A DNA stretch of 11,245 nt, from the NCBI GenBank assembly GCA_009887135.1, contig QXYA01000066.1, forward strand, positions 3,553 to 14,797, in the 5' to 3' direction. The stretch is from Candidatus Poseidoniales archaeon. Lineage in GTDB: Archaea; Thermoplasmatota; Poseidoniia; Poseidoniales; Poseidoniaceae. The notes beneath the pieces were generated by a model, which was given only the letters and a program-made list of their open reading frames with translations, was not told where the DNA came from and ran no database searches. Shown here piece by piece: positions 1 to 6,589 of this stretch (its first letter is position 1; the number at the start of each line of letters is the position of its first letter). A program made the position numbers and the translations under genes.

Positions 1-1
1 C

Positions 2-2308
2 ACTGGATTTGGAAGGTGGAGCGGTTCCGCATCATGGCTCTTGGTTCAACTCGATCGAGCCTCACTAGAGGAACAAGGCTGGGAAGTGGTATGGAAGGAT
101 GCAAAACAAGAGAAATCAATCAGATCTACTGATGACGGTTTTGTAATTGGAGGCTATCGATTATCCAACAGCGAACTTGTTCTCCACCCCCCTCAATACG
201 ACGAAGAATCATGTACGGAACTTGTTGACGAGGAAGGCGCTGGCTGCTCTGTTGAATGGAGTTATATGGACCTTGAAGGTACACTCAGGTCCCATGACCG
301 AACATCACTTACGCTTCTCGTAGGTCAGGGGGTCAATGTCGAAGTGAATCGAGAATTACAATCCTCAACAGGACTGATCCTTCTCATGGGCTTGATCATC
401 CTCGGACTTCTCTACGTGAGTTTGAGAAGAATTAGCGATGTTGCTATTGTTGTCGTCGCCTTAGGAGGAGCTCTGTTATGGATGCAAGGACTCATCGGCC
501 ATTTCTCATCATTGACGAATTTGTTTGGCATTTCCATAATCGCTCGATCTCAGTTCTCAAACTTATTGCCAATTCTCGTGCTTGCGTTAGGTATCGATGA
601 CTCTTTGCATGCGTTACATCGCTACAAAGAGGAGCGCAAAAACGGAAAAACTCCTGCCGAATCTGGAACCATTACCCTCAACCGAGTCGGAAGAGCAATT
701 CTACTCACATCAATCACAACTATGGCTGCATTTTCAGCCAATCTATTTTCGGATATCGCAGCATTGAGATCGTTTGGAGTGGAAGCAGCAATGGGAATTC
801 TCGCTGCTTTCTTGCTAACTGGATTATGGGTCCCAATTCTTCGATTAAGTGTTGATGAGTGGCTTGAAAAGAAAAGAGAAAAGAAACTTGTGGAGAAGAA
901 TATCACGCACCTTGTTCCAGAAAGATGGCTTCGTTATGTCACCATTCAAAGTGGACGATTTCGAAATTCGCTCGTCATAGCAACACTTGCCCTCCTCGTT
1001 ACCATCCCTGCAAGCATCGCAATGTCAAATCTAGAAGGTGACTTCGCTGTCGAGGATTTCCTCGATGAATCTTCTGACTTTGCTCAAGGAGTAAACATCG
1101 TTAACGAGCGTTTCTCAGATGAAGGTGAGCCTGCAGTGCTCCTAATCGAAGGTGATATTCTTGATCCAAGAGTCTACGAGGGCATTGATTTATTCCGAAC
1201 CGAAATGAATAGTGTCGAAGACGGTGTTCCTGAGAAGATTACGCGTACGCCTGATGGAAACATCGACTTGCTTGCCGTAGACGAACTCCTGTTTGCCGCT
1301 CAAGGCTCGTTGATTCTTGACCCTGAACCGTTCAAGGCTCGTGGTTGGAATCCTGAAGTTGAAGGAAATGGTATGAATTGCACAACCACTCAGATTGGAT
1401 TTTTGGATACAAGTGACAGAGATTGTCTTGCCTTTATGTTCGGCTTCCTCTCCCTCGAAGGAGTACCTGGAATCGGCCCGATTCCTTCCATCCCATCAAG
1501 CATTGTCAGCCTCTATGTTATGCCCGAAGTGGAGTTGAATCCAGTCCAACCGTGGCTCGATGTGAATGGAGACCCTGCTCAATACAATCACATGCTCATC
1601 CGATTCGGAATCACTGGCCCTGAGGACTTCCCGAGTATGGGGCCTGCTATGGATGAACTTTGGAGAGATCTGGAGGTCTTTACCAACCTTTCAACTGGTT
1701 CACGCGGTGAGCCTGGAACTGCGCCAACTGAAGAGCAACCCTTGACTTGGGTAATGACAACAGGACGCCCAATTACACGATTTGTCGCATCGACCGAAAT
1801 GCAGAATGAAATGCAATCATCACTTGTTCTGGGATCAGTTTTCGTCTTCATCTCCCTTGCTATTGGCTTCCGTTCCATCAAACAAGCACTGGTGACCTTG
1901 GGACCGATTCTTCTTGTCGTTGTCTGGTTGTACGGACTGATGCAGGTGACTGGAGCAAGCCTGAATATTGTCACTGTAACGATAGCAACCATCTCGCTTG
2001 GAGTTGGAATCGATTATTGCATACACGTCACGGAACGTTATCGGGAAAGTCGAGAAAAAGGGGAAAGCCACGAACAAGCCCTTCACGCAGTTGGTGGAGC
2101 GTGTGGATTAGCATTAATTGGAAGCGCAGCATCTGATATCGCTGGGTTTTCAGTCATTGCTCTCTCTCCAATGGGCCTGTTTAGTAACTTTGGAATCTTT
2201 TCGGCTGCAATGATTTTCCTCTCATTAATTGCAAGCCTTGTGCTAACAACTGCTGCGCTTGGCTTACTTCATCAAACGACGAAACTCGGTCAAGATGAAG
2301 AAGAATAG
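2..2308 (+). CDS. RND/MMPL-family membrane transporter, 5'-truncated
   Basis: This is an integral membrane protein of the RND superfamily (MMPL / sterol-sensing-domain type, COG1033-like), a class that moves lipophilic compounds or envelope components; the substrate cannot be inferred. The frame is open to the left edge, so the N-terminal TM1 and most of the first external loop are missing. Counting from the TTG codon at 41 as residue 1, a five-helix block spans about 108-270, with the GIDD motif at 184-187 after LVLALG. TM7 is at about 310-328, a large external loop at 330-590, and a second five-helix block at 594-745 with GVGIDY at 655-659. The paired acidic GxD motifs in each half are the family hallmark and are thought to carry protons. 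TTG 41 is unlikely to be the true start because it would remove TM1. Nt 3-65 also read well in another frame, so a frameshift near nt 60 is possible (see findings). The gene ends with TAG, 78 nt before pus10. Confidence 0.85.
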   Translation, partial: TGFGRWSGSASWLLVQLDRASLEEQGWEVVWKDAKQEKSIRSTDDGFVIGGYRLSNSELVLHPPQYDEESCTELVDEEGAGCSVEWSYMDLEGTLRSHDRTSLTLLVGQGVNVEVNRELQSSTGLILLMGLIILGLLYVSLRRISDVAIVVVALGGALLWMQGLIGHFSSLTNLFGISIIARSQFSNLLPILVLALGIDDSLHALHRYKEERKNGKTPAESGTITLNRVGRAILLTSITTMAAFSANLFSDIAALRSFGVEAAMGILAAFLLTGLWVPILRLSVDEWLEKKREKKLVEKNITHLVPERWLRYVTIQSGRFRNSLVIATLALLVTIPASIAMSNLEGDFAVEDFLDESSDFAQGVNIVNERFSDEGEPAVLLIEGDILDPRVYEGIDLFRTEMNSVEDGVPEKITRTPDGNIDLLAVDELLFAAQGSLILDPEPFKARGWNPEVEGNGMNCTTTQIGFLDTSDRDCLAFMFGFLSLEGVPGIGPIPSIPSSIVSLYVMPEVELNPVQPWLDVNGDPAQYNHMLIRFGITGPEDFPSMGPAMDELWRDLEVFTNLSTGSRGEPGTAPTEEQPLTWVMTTGRPITRFVASTEMQNEMQSSLVLGSVFVFISLAIGFRSIKQALVTLGPILLVVVWLYGLMQVTGASLNIVTVTIATISLGVGIDYCIHVTERYRESREKGESHEQALHAVGGACGLALIGSAASDIAGFSVIALSPMGLFSNFGIFSAAMIFLSLIASLVLTTAALGLLHQTTKLGQDEEE

Positions 2309-2386
2309 AATCGGTGTGTTCTTGAAGGGAAGTGCTCACGCAGGTGTGCGGTCGAATGGGTTGTCCCACCGGCGGTAGGTGAGAAA

Positions 2387-4099
2387 ATGGTTGATAAAAC
2401 GACACCAGACGATGACGAAGATTGGATGCAGTATGCTAATTCTGGCTTTGGTTCGACAGATTATTCCCTTTGGGATGAAGTCGAAGAACAGAAGATGGAA
2501 GGCGGTCAATCTGATGAACCTGAACAACTCGATTCACATACAGAAGAAATTTCACGTGCCCCGTCTCCTGCTGGATTGAAGCATTTGCTGCGAATGGGAA
2601 CCTGTGATTCATGCCTTGGCCGACTAGGTGGGAAGAGATCGTTTCAACAAACAGATGAAGAATCTGGCCAACTTATTCGTTCAACAATTAGTGAAGGAAA
2701 CGAGCGCTTGCTCAATATCCGTCAAGAAATTCCACTTTGTCCATTCTGCGAGAATTTATTCGAAGAGGCTTCGCTTCTTGCCGAGTTAATTCAGGATGCT
2801 CTTGAGTCCTATAAAATCAATAAACTGCAAATTGGAGCACGAATTCCTAAAGATCAAATCGAGCAGGAAGAGTTGATTCGCAAAAGATACGGAGCAGGAG
2901 GTTCTGATCCATTCAAGCCATCTCTTGTTTCAGCAGTGTCATCGATTGTAAAATCCAACTTAGATTCGATTGATATCGTTAATGATAAACCAGATGTATT
3001 GGCCCTCATTGACGTACTCACGCTAACAGTTACACTCGATGTTCGAAGCGCCTACATCTATGGGCGATACCGAAAACTTGCACGCGGTATTCCTCAGACA
3101 CGATGGCCTTGTCGTGCTTGCAAAGGAAGAGGATGTCAAAGTTGTGAACAAACAGGCCAGCAATATCCTTCCAGCGTACAAGACCTGATCGGCGAACCAC
3201 TCATCAAATTCTTCGATGGTAAGGAACACGCCTTCCACGGAATGGGACGGGAAGACATCGACGTCCGCTGTCTTGGAAGCGGCCGGCCATTCGTCTTTGA
3301 AATCAAAGAACCTAAGCGATGGTCTATCGATTATGAAGAAGCGATGGCCCTTGTCAATAAAGAAGCAAATGGAGCAATCGAGATCTCACACTTCCGTTCA
3401 TCGAATAGAAGCGAAGTCGTACGCGTAAAAGACACGCCTGCTGAGAAATCCTACACTATCCGATTCATTGTCGAACCAATTTCACAACCTGATTATGATG
3501 TTCTTGTTGCACCTCTTGACATGACCAAAGAAGATGTCCAACAACGAGGAGGGCGGGGTCGAAAAAAGCATCGTCGAAGAGGCGATAAGAAGGATAATCC
3601 AAAGAAACCTCTTCAGAAGATTGAAGTTAAAATCCTTGAAGAATCTGAATTAAAGAAACTGAAAAAAGATGACCTTGTTGCATTGTGCGAAGAACGGTCA
3701 TGCCTTGCAAAGGGGACAAAGGCTGTTCTCATTGAACAGCTTCTATCAACCAATCCAGAACCTGTCGAATTGCTTCCTCTTCCAAGCGAGGCAGAAATTC
3801 TAGAAATTGTTGAGAAGTTAGAAGGCGTTAATCTTGCTCAAAGAACACCTGAGCGTGTCGCCCATCGCAGAGCAGATCTCGTTCGACGTAGAAGAGTCAT
3901 AGAAACCAATGAGCCAAATGTTGAGACCCTTGAAAATGGCAACATTGCAGTTGAATTCACCCTACGTTGTGAATCTGGAACATATGTCAAAGAGACCATT
4001 CACGGAGATGATGGAAGAACGCAACCCTCAATGGCCTCTCTCATTAAAGCAAAATGCACTGTTGAATGGCTCGATGTCGGAGATATTCACGCAGATTGA
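2387..4099 (+). CDS. pus10: tRNA pseudouridine synthase Pus10 with SAP-like insertion
   Basis: Archaeal Pus10 isomerises U54 and U55 of the tRNA T-loop to pseudouridine. This 570-aa protein has an acidic, low-complexity N-terminus (1-60), then a zinc module with Cys pairs C73/C76 (CDSCLGR) and C118/C121 (CPFC). A second cluster, C242/C245/C250/C253 (CRACKGRGCQSC), is followed by the SSVQDLIGEPL segment. The catalytic core carries GREDIDVR at 287-294, where D290 aligns with the Asp of GRTD in TruA, plus GSGRPFVFEI at 297-306. The family C-terminal signature, GTYVKETIHG with GRTQPSMASL, lies at 531-552. Between the core halves sit a basic patch (387-407) and a SAP-like helix-extension-helix (about 420-454: LKKLKKDDLVALCEER, then GTKAVLIEQLL). 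That insert explains why it is longer than most archaeal Pus10 (about 400-450 aa). The ATG at 2387 follows AGGTGA (2377-2382). A Pus10 gene next to L21e and RpoF also occurs in methanogens. Confidence 0.95.
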   Translation: MVDKTTPDDDEDWMQYANSGFGSTDYSLWDEVEEQKMEGGQSDEPEQLDSHTEEISRAPSPAGLKHLLRMGTCDSCLGRLGGKRSFQQTDEESGQLIRSTISEGNERLLNIRQEIPLCPFCENLFEEASLLAELIQDALESYKINKLQIGARIPKDQIEQEELIRKRYGAGGSDPFKPSLVSAVSSIVKSNLDSIDIVNDKPDVLALIDVLTLTVTLDVRSAYIYGRYRKLARGIPQTRWPCRACKGRGCQSCEQTGQQYPSSVQDLIGEPLIKFFDGKEHAFHGMGREDIDVRCLGSGRPFVFEIKEPKRWSIDYEEAMALVNKEANGAIEISHFRSSNRSEVVRVKDTPAEKSYTIRFIVEPISQPDYDVLVAPLDMTKEDVQQRGGRGRKKHRRRGDKKDNPKKPLQKIEVKILEESELKKLKKDDLVALCEERSCLAKGTKAVLIEQLLSTNPEPVELLPLPSEAEILEIVEKLEGVNLAQRTPERVAHRRADLVRRRRVIETNEPNVETLENGNIAVEFTLRCESGTYVKETIHGDDGRTQPSMASLIKAKCTVEWLDVGDIHAD

Positions 4100-4120
4100 A
4101 GCGTATTGATTCATCGCGGT

Positions 4121-4130
4121 GCTTATATGC
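4121..4130 (+). promoter_or_regulatory. possible TATA box for the L21e-rpoF-ksgA operon
   Basis: GCTTATATGC is the best archaeal TATA-like element in the 98-nt gap between pus10 and L21e. A start about 25 nt downstream (near 4150) would give a leader of about 50 nt before the L21e ATG. The octamer TTCGAACA occurs twice in that leader (4153-4160 and 4175-4182). No strong BRE is visible. The element overlaps the ATG of the candidate small ORF at 4127, so the two readings compete. Confidence 0.35.
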
Positions 4131-4201
4131 AGTGGGTCGGTCGCAAAGTTGCTTCGAACAAGCGTTATGCTGATTTCGAACACTGGGGGCCACTAAAATG
4201 A
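4127..4201 (+). CDS. candidate 24-codon ORF translationally coupled to L21e
   Basis: An ATG at 4127 opens 24 codons starting MQWVGRKVASNK and ending FEHWGPLK. The TGA (4199-4201) overlaps the L21e start codon as ATGA. The codons (GGT CGC AAA GTT GCT, AAC AAG CGT) look like normal coding usage here, and the peptide is basic. The frame is the same as that of pus10 and is open back to the pus10 stop, with an alternative TTG start at 4106. There is no clear Shine-Dalgarno before either start. It could be a small protein, a leader peptide regulating L21e, or chance. I do not recognise the sequence. Confidence 0.3.
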   Translation: MQWVGRKVASNKRYADFEHWGPLK

Positions 4202-4488
4202 AGCGATCCAAGGGACAAAGAGTAGGTACAAGAAGCGTTCTACGTCGACGACGAAAGGACCGTTCACGCACATACATCAGTCGTGTTATGCATAACTACG
4301 ACGAAGGTGACCGTGTTGCTATCGTTCTTGACGGTGGACAACAAATGGGTATGCCTCATCGCCGATTCAATGGAAGAACTGGATTCATCACACGCCGACA
4401 AGGTGTTGCTTGGGTCGTTGCAGTCAAAGACGGAAACATGCAGAAAACTGTCATCGCCCGTCCAGAACACCTCCGCCCATTGGAGTGA
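4198..4488 (+). CDS. rpl21e: 50S ribosomal protein L21e
   Basis: Archaeal/eukaryotic-type large-subunit protein L21e (eL21), 96 aa, the usual length for archaea. The family pattern is complete: the basic start MKRSKGQRVGTRS, an Arg/Lys-rich stretch (16-24), YDEGDRVAIVLD, the diagnostic GMPHRRFNGRTG segment, and the C-terminal VIARPEHLRPLE. The start is ATG at 4198 with a G-rich GGGGG at 4185-4189, a weak SD; the ATGA overlap with the small ORF at 4127 could supply ribosomes by reinitiation. The rpoF gene follows closely, and its Shine-Dalgarno lies in the last codons and stop of this gene. L21e next to rpoF is a widely conserved archaeal pair linking ribosome and RNA polymerase synthesis. Confidence 0.97.
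   Translation: MKRSKGQRVGTRSVLRRRRKDRSRTYISRVMHNYDEGDRVAIVLDGGQQMGMPHRRFNGRTGFITRRQGVAWVVAVKDGNMQKTVIARPEHLRPLE
4482..4488 (+). promoter_or_regulatory. Shine-Dalgarno fixing the rpoF start
   Basis: GGAGTGA at the very end of the L21e gene lies 9 nt before ATG 4498. It has no spacing to the upstream in-frame GTG at 4489, so it selects the ATG as the start of rpoF. Confidence 0.7.
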
Positions 4489-4497
4489 GTGATTTTT

Positions 4498-4860
4498 ATG
4501 ACCGAAGAAGAAAAGATTGTTGATTTTGCTACCGTCCGTGACTTGCTTAAGGGCGCTCAAGAACGCCGAAGAGATTTGACGTACGAACAACGTGCTGCTC
4601 TCTTCCACGCTGAGTGGGCTGCCAGTGAGAATCGAAATGGATACCCAACAATTTCCGCTGTGTTCGAAGAACTAAAAGCCGCTATTGCAGAAGTACCTGC
4701 TTTCGAAAAATATCCAGAGTTGGCTGCAAAGCTTGCCGAACTCATGCCAATGACAGAACTTGAGATCAAGGCCGTTATGGCAAGCCGCCGTGCTTCCATA
4801 GATGACGGAGATGTCAACACAGTTCTCGAACTTGTGCGTCAACACGTTGGTGTTGAGTGA
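4498..4860 (+). CDS. rpoF: DNA-directed RNA polymerase subunit F (Rpo4/Rpb4)
   Basis: Rpo4 forms, with Rpo7, the stalk of archaeal RNA polymerase, which assists promoter opening and binds nascent RNA. The protein is 120 aa from ATG 4498 and mostly helical. It shows the family layout: an N-terminal TVRDLLKGAQERR helix; LTYEQRAALFHAEWAA (about 27-42), equivalent to the LSYEQRRALEYAEKF segment of other archaeal Rpo4; and a C-terminal HRDC-like region with LAELMPMTELEIKAVMASRR (about 78-97) and a last helix, VNTVLELVRQHV. The Ala-rich segments resemble bacterial proteins superficially, but motif order and neighbours fit Rpo4. The extended GTG start at 4489 was rejected on SD spacing. It lies 9 nt after L21e and 22 nt before the DUF655 gene, so co-transcription is expected. 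Confidence 0.92.
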   Translation: MTEEEKIVDFATVRDLLKGAQERRRDLTYEQRAALFHAEWAASENRNGYPTISAVFEELKAAIAEVPAFEKYPELAAKLAELMPMTELEIKAVMASRRASIDDGDVNTVLELVRQHVGVE

Positions 4861-4882
4861 AACCCAAAGGAAGTGAACCCGC

Positions 4883-5647
4883 ATGAGCCGCCCTGGCCGT
4901 GATTATACCCCTCGTAAATTCAACAAGTCAACACCGAATGTTGACACCAGTATGCCTCCACCAGCAACTGGTAGAAAGGAGATTCCAAAGCCTCAGAAGA
5001 AACCAGAGCAATCTGGTGGAGAGCGAAGGCAGCAACGACCTCAACAACGACGTGACAATCGAGGAGGGCAACGTCAACAACGACCTCAACAGCGTCGAAA
5101 AGATGCTTCACCACTCTATGATGCGTCATGGGCTCGTGTCGTTGAGTTTGATGCTGGAGATGGCGTCATTACAGGATTTACAGAAGAATCACTCATCCCC
5201 TGTCGGATTGGTATTGAAACCTCAGAACCGATTCTCCCTAGTTCAAGAATCTACATTGGAAACGGAGAAGGAAATACTCCAAAGGGAACCATCCTTGGTG
5301 GAGCTATATTCGATCGAATGAGTAACTCTGCAAAGTTAGACTTCCCTCTTATCATCCAGTTATTTGTTGAAGAATTTGGAATGCACTTCGTTCAATCTTT
5401 CTTCAACAAAGCAGGAAATCTCTCACTCAAGCAACACGCATTTGAACTTCTCGACGGTATTGGGAGCAAAAAGGCGCTACAGATGGTTGAGCTTCGTGGC
5501 TCTTCTGGATTCGCCTCATTGGCTGAATTAAACGAAAAGTGTAGCATTGACGCTGCAGAATTACTAGCACGCAGATTCTTCTCTGAGATTGAGGATAGAA
5601 CACTCCAACCGCGATTGATCGATCATCTGTTTCCGGTGAATGCATGA
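4883..5647 (+). CDS. DUF655 family putative nucleic-acid-binding protein
   Basis: This is a member of the archaeal DUF655 family (COG1491), whose genes commonly lie beside rpoF and ksgA; a role in RNA binding or ribosome assembly is suspected but not established. Residues 1-78 are a disordered Pro/Gln/Arg-rich tail absent from compact family members, holding QQRPQQRR twice. The conserved part begins at about 80: a beta-rich OB-like segment (WARVVEFDAG through SRIYIGNGEG), LGGAIFDRMSNSAKLDFP, and IIQLFVEEFGMHFVQSFFNKAG (157-178). A helix-hairpin-helix follows, centred on HAFELLDGIGSKKALQMVE (185-203), where LLDGIG is the hairpin. The start ATG follows GGAAGTGA (4869-4876). The 3' end overlaps the ksgA start by 4 nt (ATGA), which indicates translational coupling with the rRNA methyltransferase. 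Confidence 0.9.
   Translation: MSRPGRDYTPRKFNKSTPNVDTSMPPPATGRKEIPKPQKKPEQSGGERRQQRPQQRRDNRGGQRQQRPQQRRKDASPLYDASWARVVEFDAGDGVITGFTEESLIPCRIGIETSEPILPSSRIYIGNGEGNTPKGTILGGAIFDRMSNSAKLDFPLIIQLFVEEFGMHFVQSFFNKAGNLSLKQHAFELLDGIGSKKALQMVELRGSSGFASLAELNEKCSIDAAELLARRFFSEIEDRTLQPRLIDHLFPVNA
5033..5091 (+). repeat. duplicated CAACGACCTCAACA in the DUF655 tail
   Basis: CAACGACCTCAACA occurs at 5033-5046 and again at 5078-5091, a 45-nt (15-codon) period. It encodes the two QQRPQQRR units of the disordered tail, and the flanking codons are similar. A small in-frame tandem duplication explains it. Confidence 0.8.
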
Positions 5648-6510
5648 AATCAGCAAGAGACTTGATTGATTCTTTGCGAGCGTATCAGCCACCAAATACC
5701 GACTTAGGCCAGCATTTCCTTGTTGATGACGAACTTCTCAGGGTCATGGTTGAATTAGCAGAAGTCACATCGCAAGATCATGTTCTTGAAATTGGACCTG
5801 GCCCTGGAACCCTGACTCAAGTGCTCTTGGAAACAGGAGCAAGGGTTACTGCAATCGAACTCGATGATGGCCCTGTACTTCATCTTGATAACGTATTTTC
5901 TGAACAACAAAACAATGGTAAACTCACCCTCTTACATGGCGATGCTCTGTTGGAAGAGTGGCCAGAATCGATTACGAAAATTGTAGCAAACATTCCGTAC
6001 CAAATCTCATCGCCTTTGATTGAGAAGATAACAAAATTCAACGCATTGAACGAAACATCTCTCCAATCTGTGGTGTTCATGGTTCAGCAAGAATTTGCTC
6101 AGCGTTTGACTATGGCGCATCCGAGTGATGTTGGTTCACTCGGCATGACTGTGGCTCTCGACTGGAATGTTGAGGAACATCATGTTGTCGCCCCGCATAG
6201 TTTCAGCCCTCAACCGGCTGTGCACTCTCAAGTCGTTTCACTTCATCCACATCAGACAATTTGGCCGGCCGATAAACGCTTAATTCGCATGATGATTCAT
6301 CAAGCATTTGCTGAAAGGAGAAAGAAAATCAGGAGTACGTTAAAACGCGCCCCGCGAAGAATTTCTCGCCTCAAAGGTTGGCATGCTCAGCGATGGAAGG
6401 ATTCCATTTCATCGCTTCTTGATGAGGAACTAATGGATTTACGACCTGAGTCGCTTCAACTCGAAGACTGGGTTACACTCGCAGTGGGAGTTGAAAAAGG
6501 CTCGAATTGA
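5644..6510 (+). CDS. ksgA: 16S rRNA adenine N6-dimethyltransferase KsgA/RsmA (Dim1)
   Basis: This enzyme transfers four methyl groups from S-adenosylmethionine to the two adjacent adenines in the terminal helix 45 loop of 16S rRNA, a late 30S checkpoint. The 288-aa protein has every expected motif: LGQHFL (21-26); SAM motif I EIGPGPGTLT (49-58); the ribose-contacting acidic residue in IELD (E72); GDAL (99-102); catalytic motif IV NIPYQISSPLI (116-126); FMVQQEFAQRL (145-155); FSPQPAVHSQVV (187-198); and the C-terminal basic AFAERRKKIRSTLK (221-234). The length is normal for the family. The start overlaps the DUF655 stop as ATGA, with GGTGA at 5635-5639 as Shine-Dalgarno. No HemK-type methyltransferase follows, unlike the order in some euryarchaea. 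It ends with TGA, 79 nt before the next gene. Confidence 0.97.
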   Translation: MKSARDLIDSLRAYQPPNTDLGQHFLVDDELLRVMVELAEVTSQDHVLEIGPGPGTLTQVLLETGARVTAIELDDGPVLHLDNVFSEQQNNGKLTLLHGDALLEEWPESITKIVANIPYQISSPLIEKITKFNALNETSLQSVVFMVQQEFAQRLTMAHPSDVGSLGMTVALDWNVEEHHVVAPHSFSPQPAVHSQVVSLHPHQTIWPADKRLIRMMIHQAFAERRKKIRSTLKRAPRRISRLKGWHAQRWKDSISSLLDEELMDLRPESLQLEDWVTLAVGVEKGSN

Positions 6511-6577
6511 GAGTCATTATTACCGAACAGTTACGGGGGAGGGTTTTCTTAGGAACGCCTTCTCGGCTTACATTGTC

Positions 6578-6582
6578 GGAGG
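6578..6582 (+). promoter_or_regulatory. Shine-Dalgarno fixing the start at 6590
   Basis: GGAGG, within GGAGGGGATG, lies 7 nt before ATG 6590. It supports starting there rather than at the in-frame TTG at 6491 inside ksgA. Confidence 0.75.
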
Positions 6583-6589
6583 GGATGTT

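Noticed and set aside
2367..2381. Hairpin CACC/GGTG hiding the pus10 Shine-Dalgarno
   Set aside because: A 4-bp stem with a 7-nt loop is too weak to claim regulation.
3110..3147. DnaJ-type zinc finger (CxxCxGxGC)
   Set aside because: Only one such cluster is present, and it sits where I expect the zinc-binding Cys of archaeal Pus10, followed by the SSVQDLI segment; the surrounding protein is clearly Pus10.
4489..4500. GTG 4489 as rpoF start
   Set aside because: It directly abuts the L21e stop with no room for a Shine-Dalgarno; GGAGTGA is ideally placed for ATG 4498, and the MTEEE start is normal.
6491..6589. Extended start (TTG 6491) for the zinc-ribbon protein
   Set aside because: It overlaps ksgA, adds 33 unlikely residues, and a strong GGAGG precedes ATG 6590.
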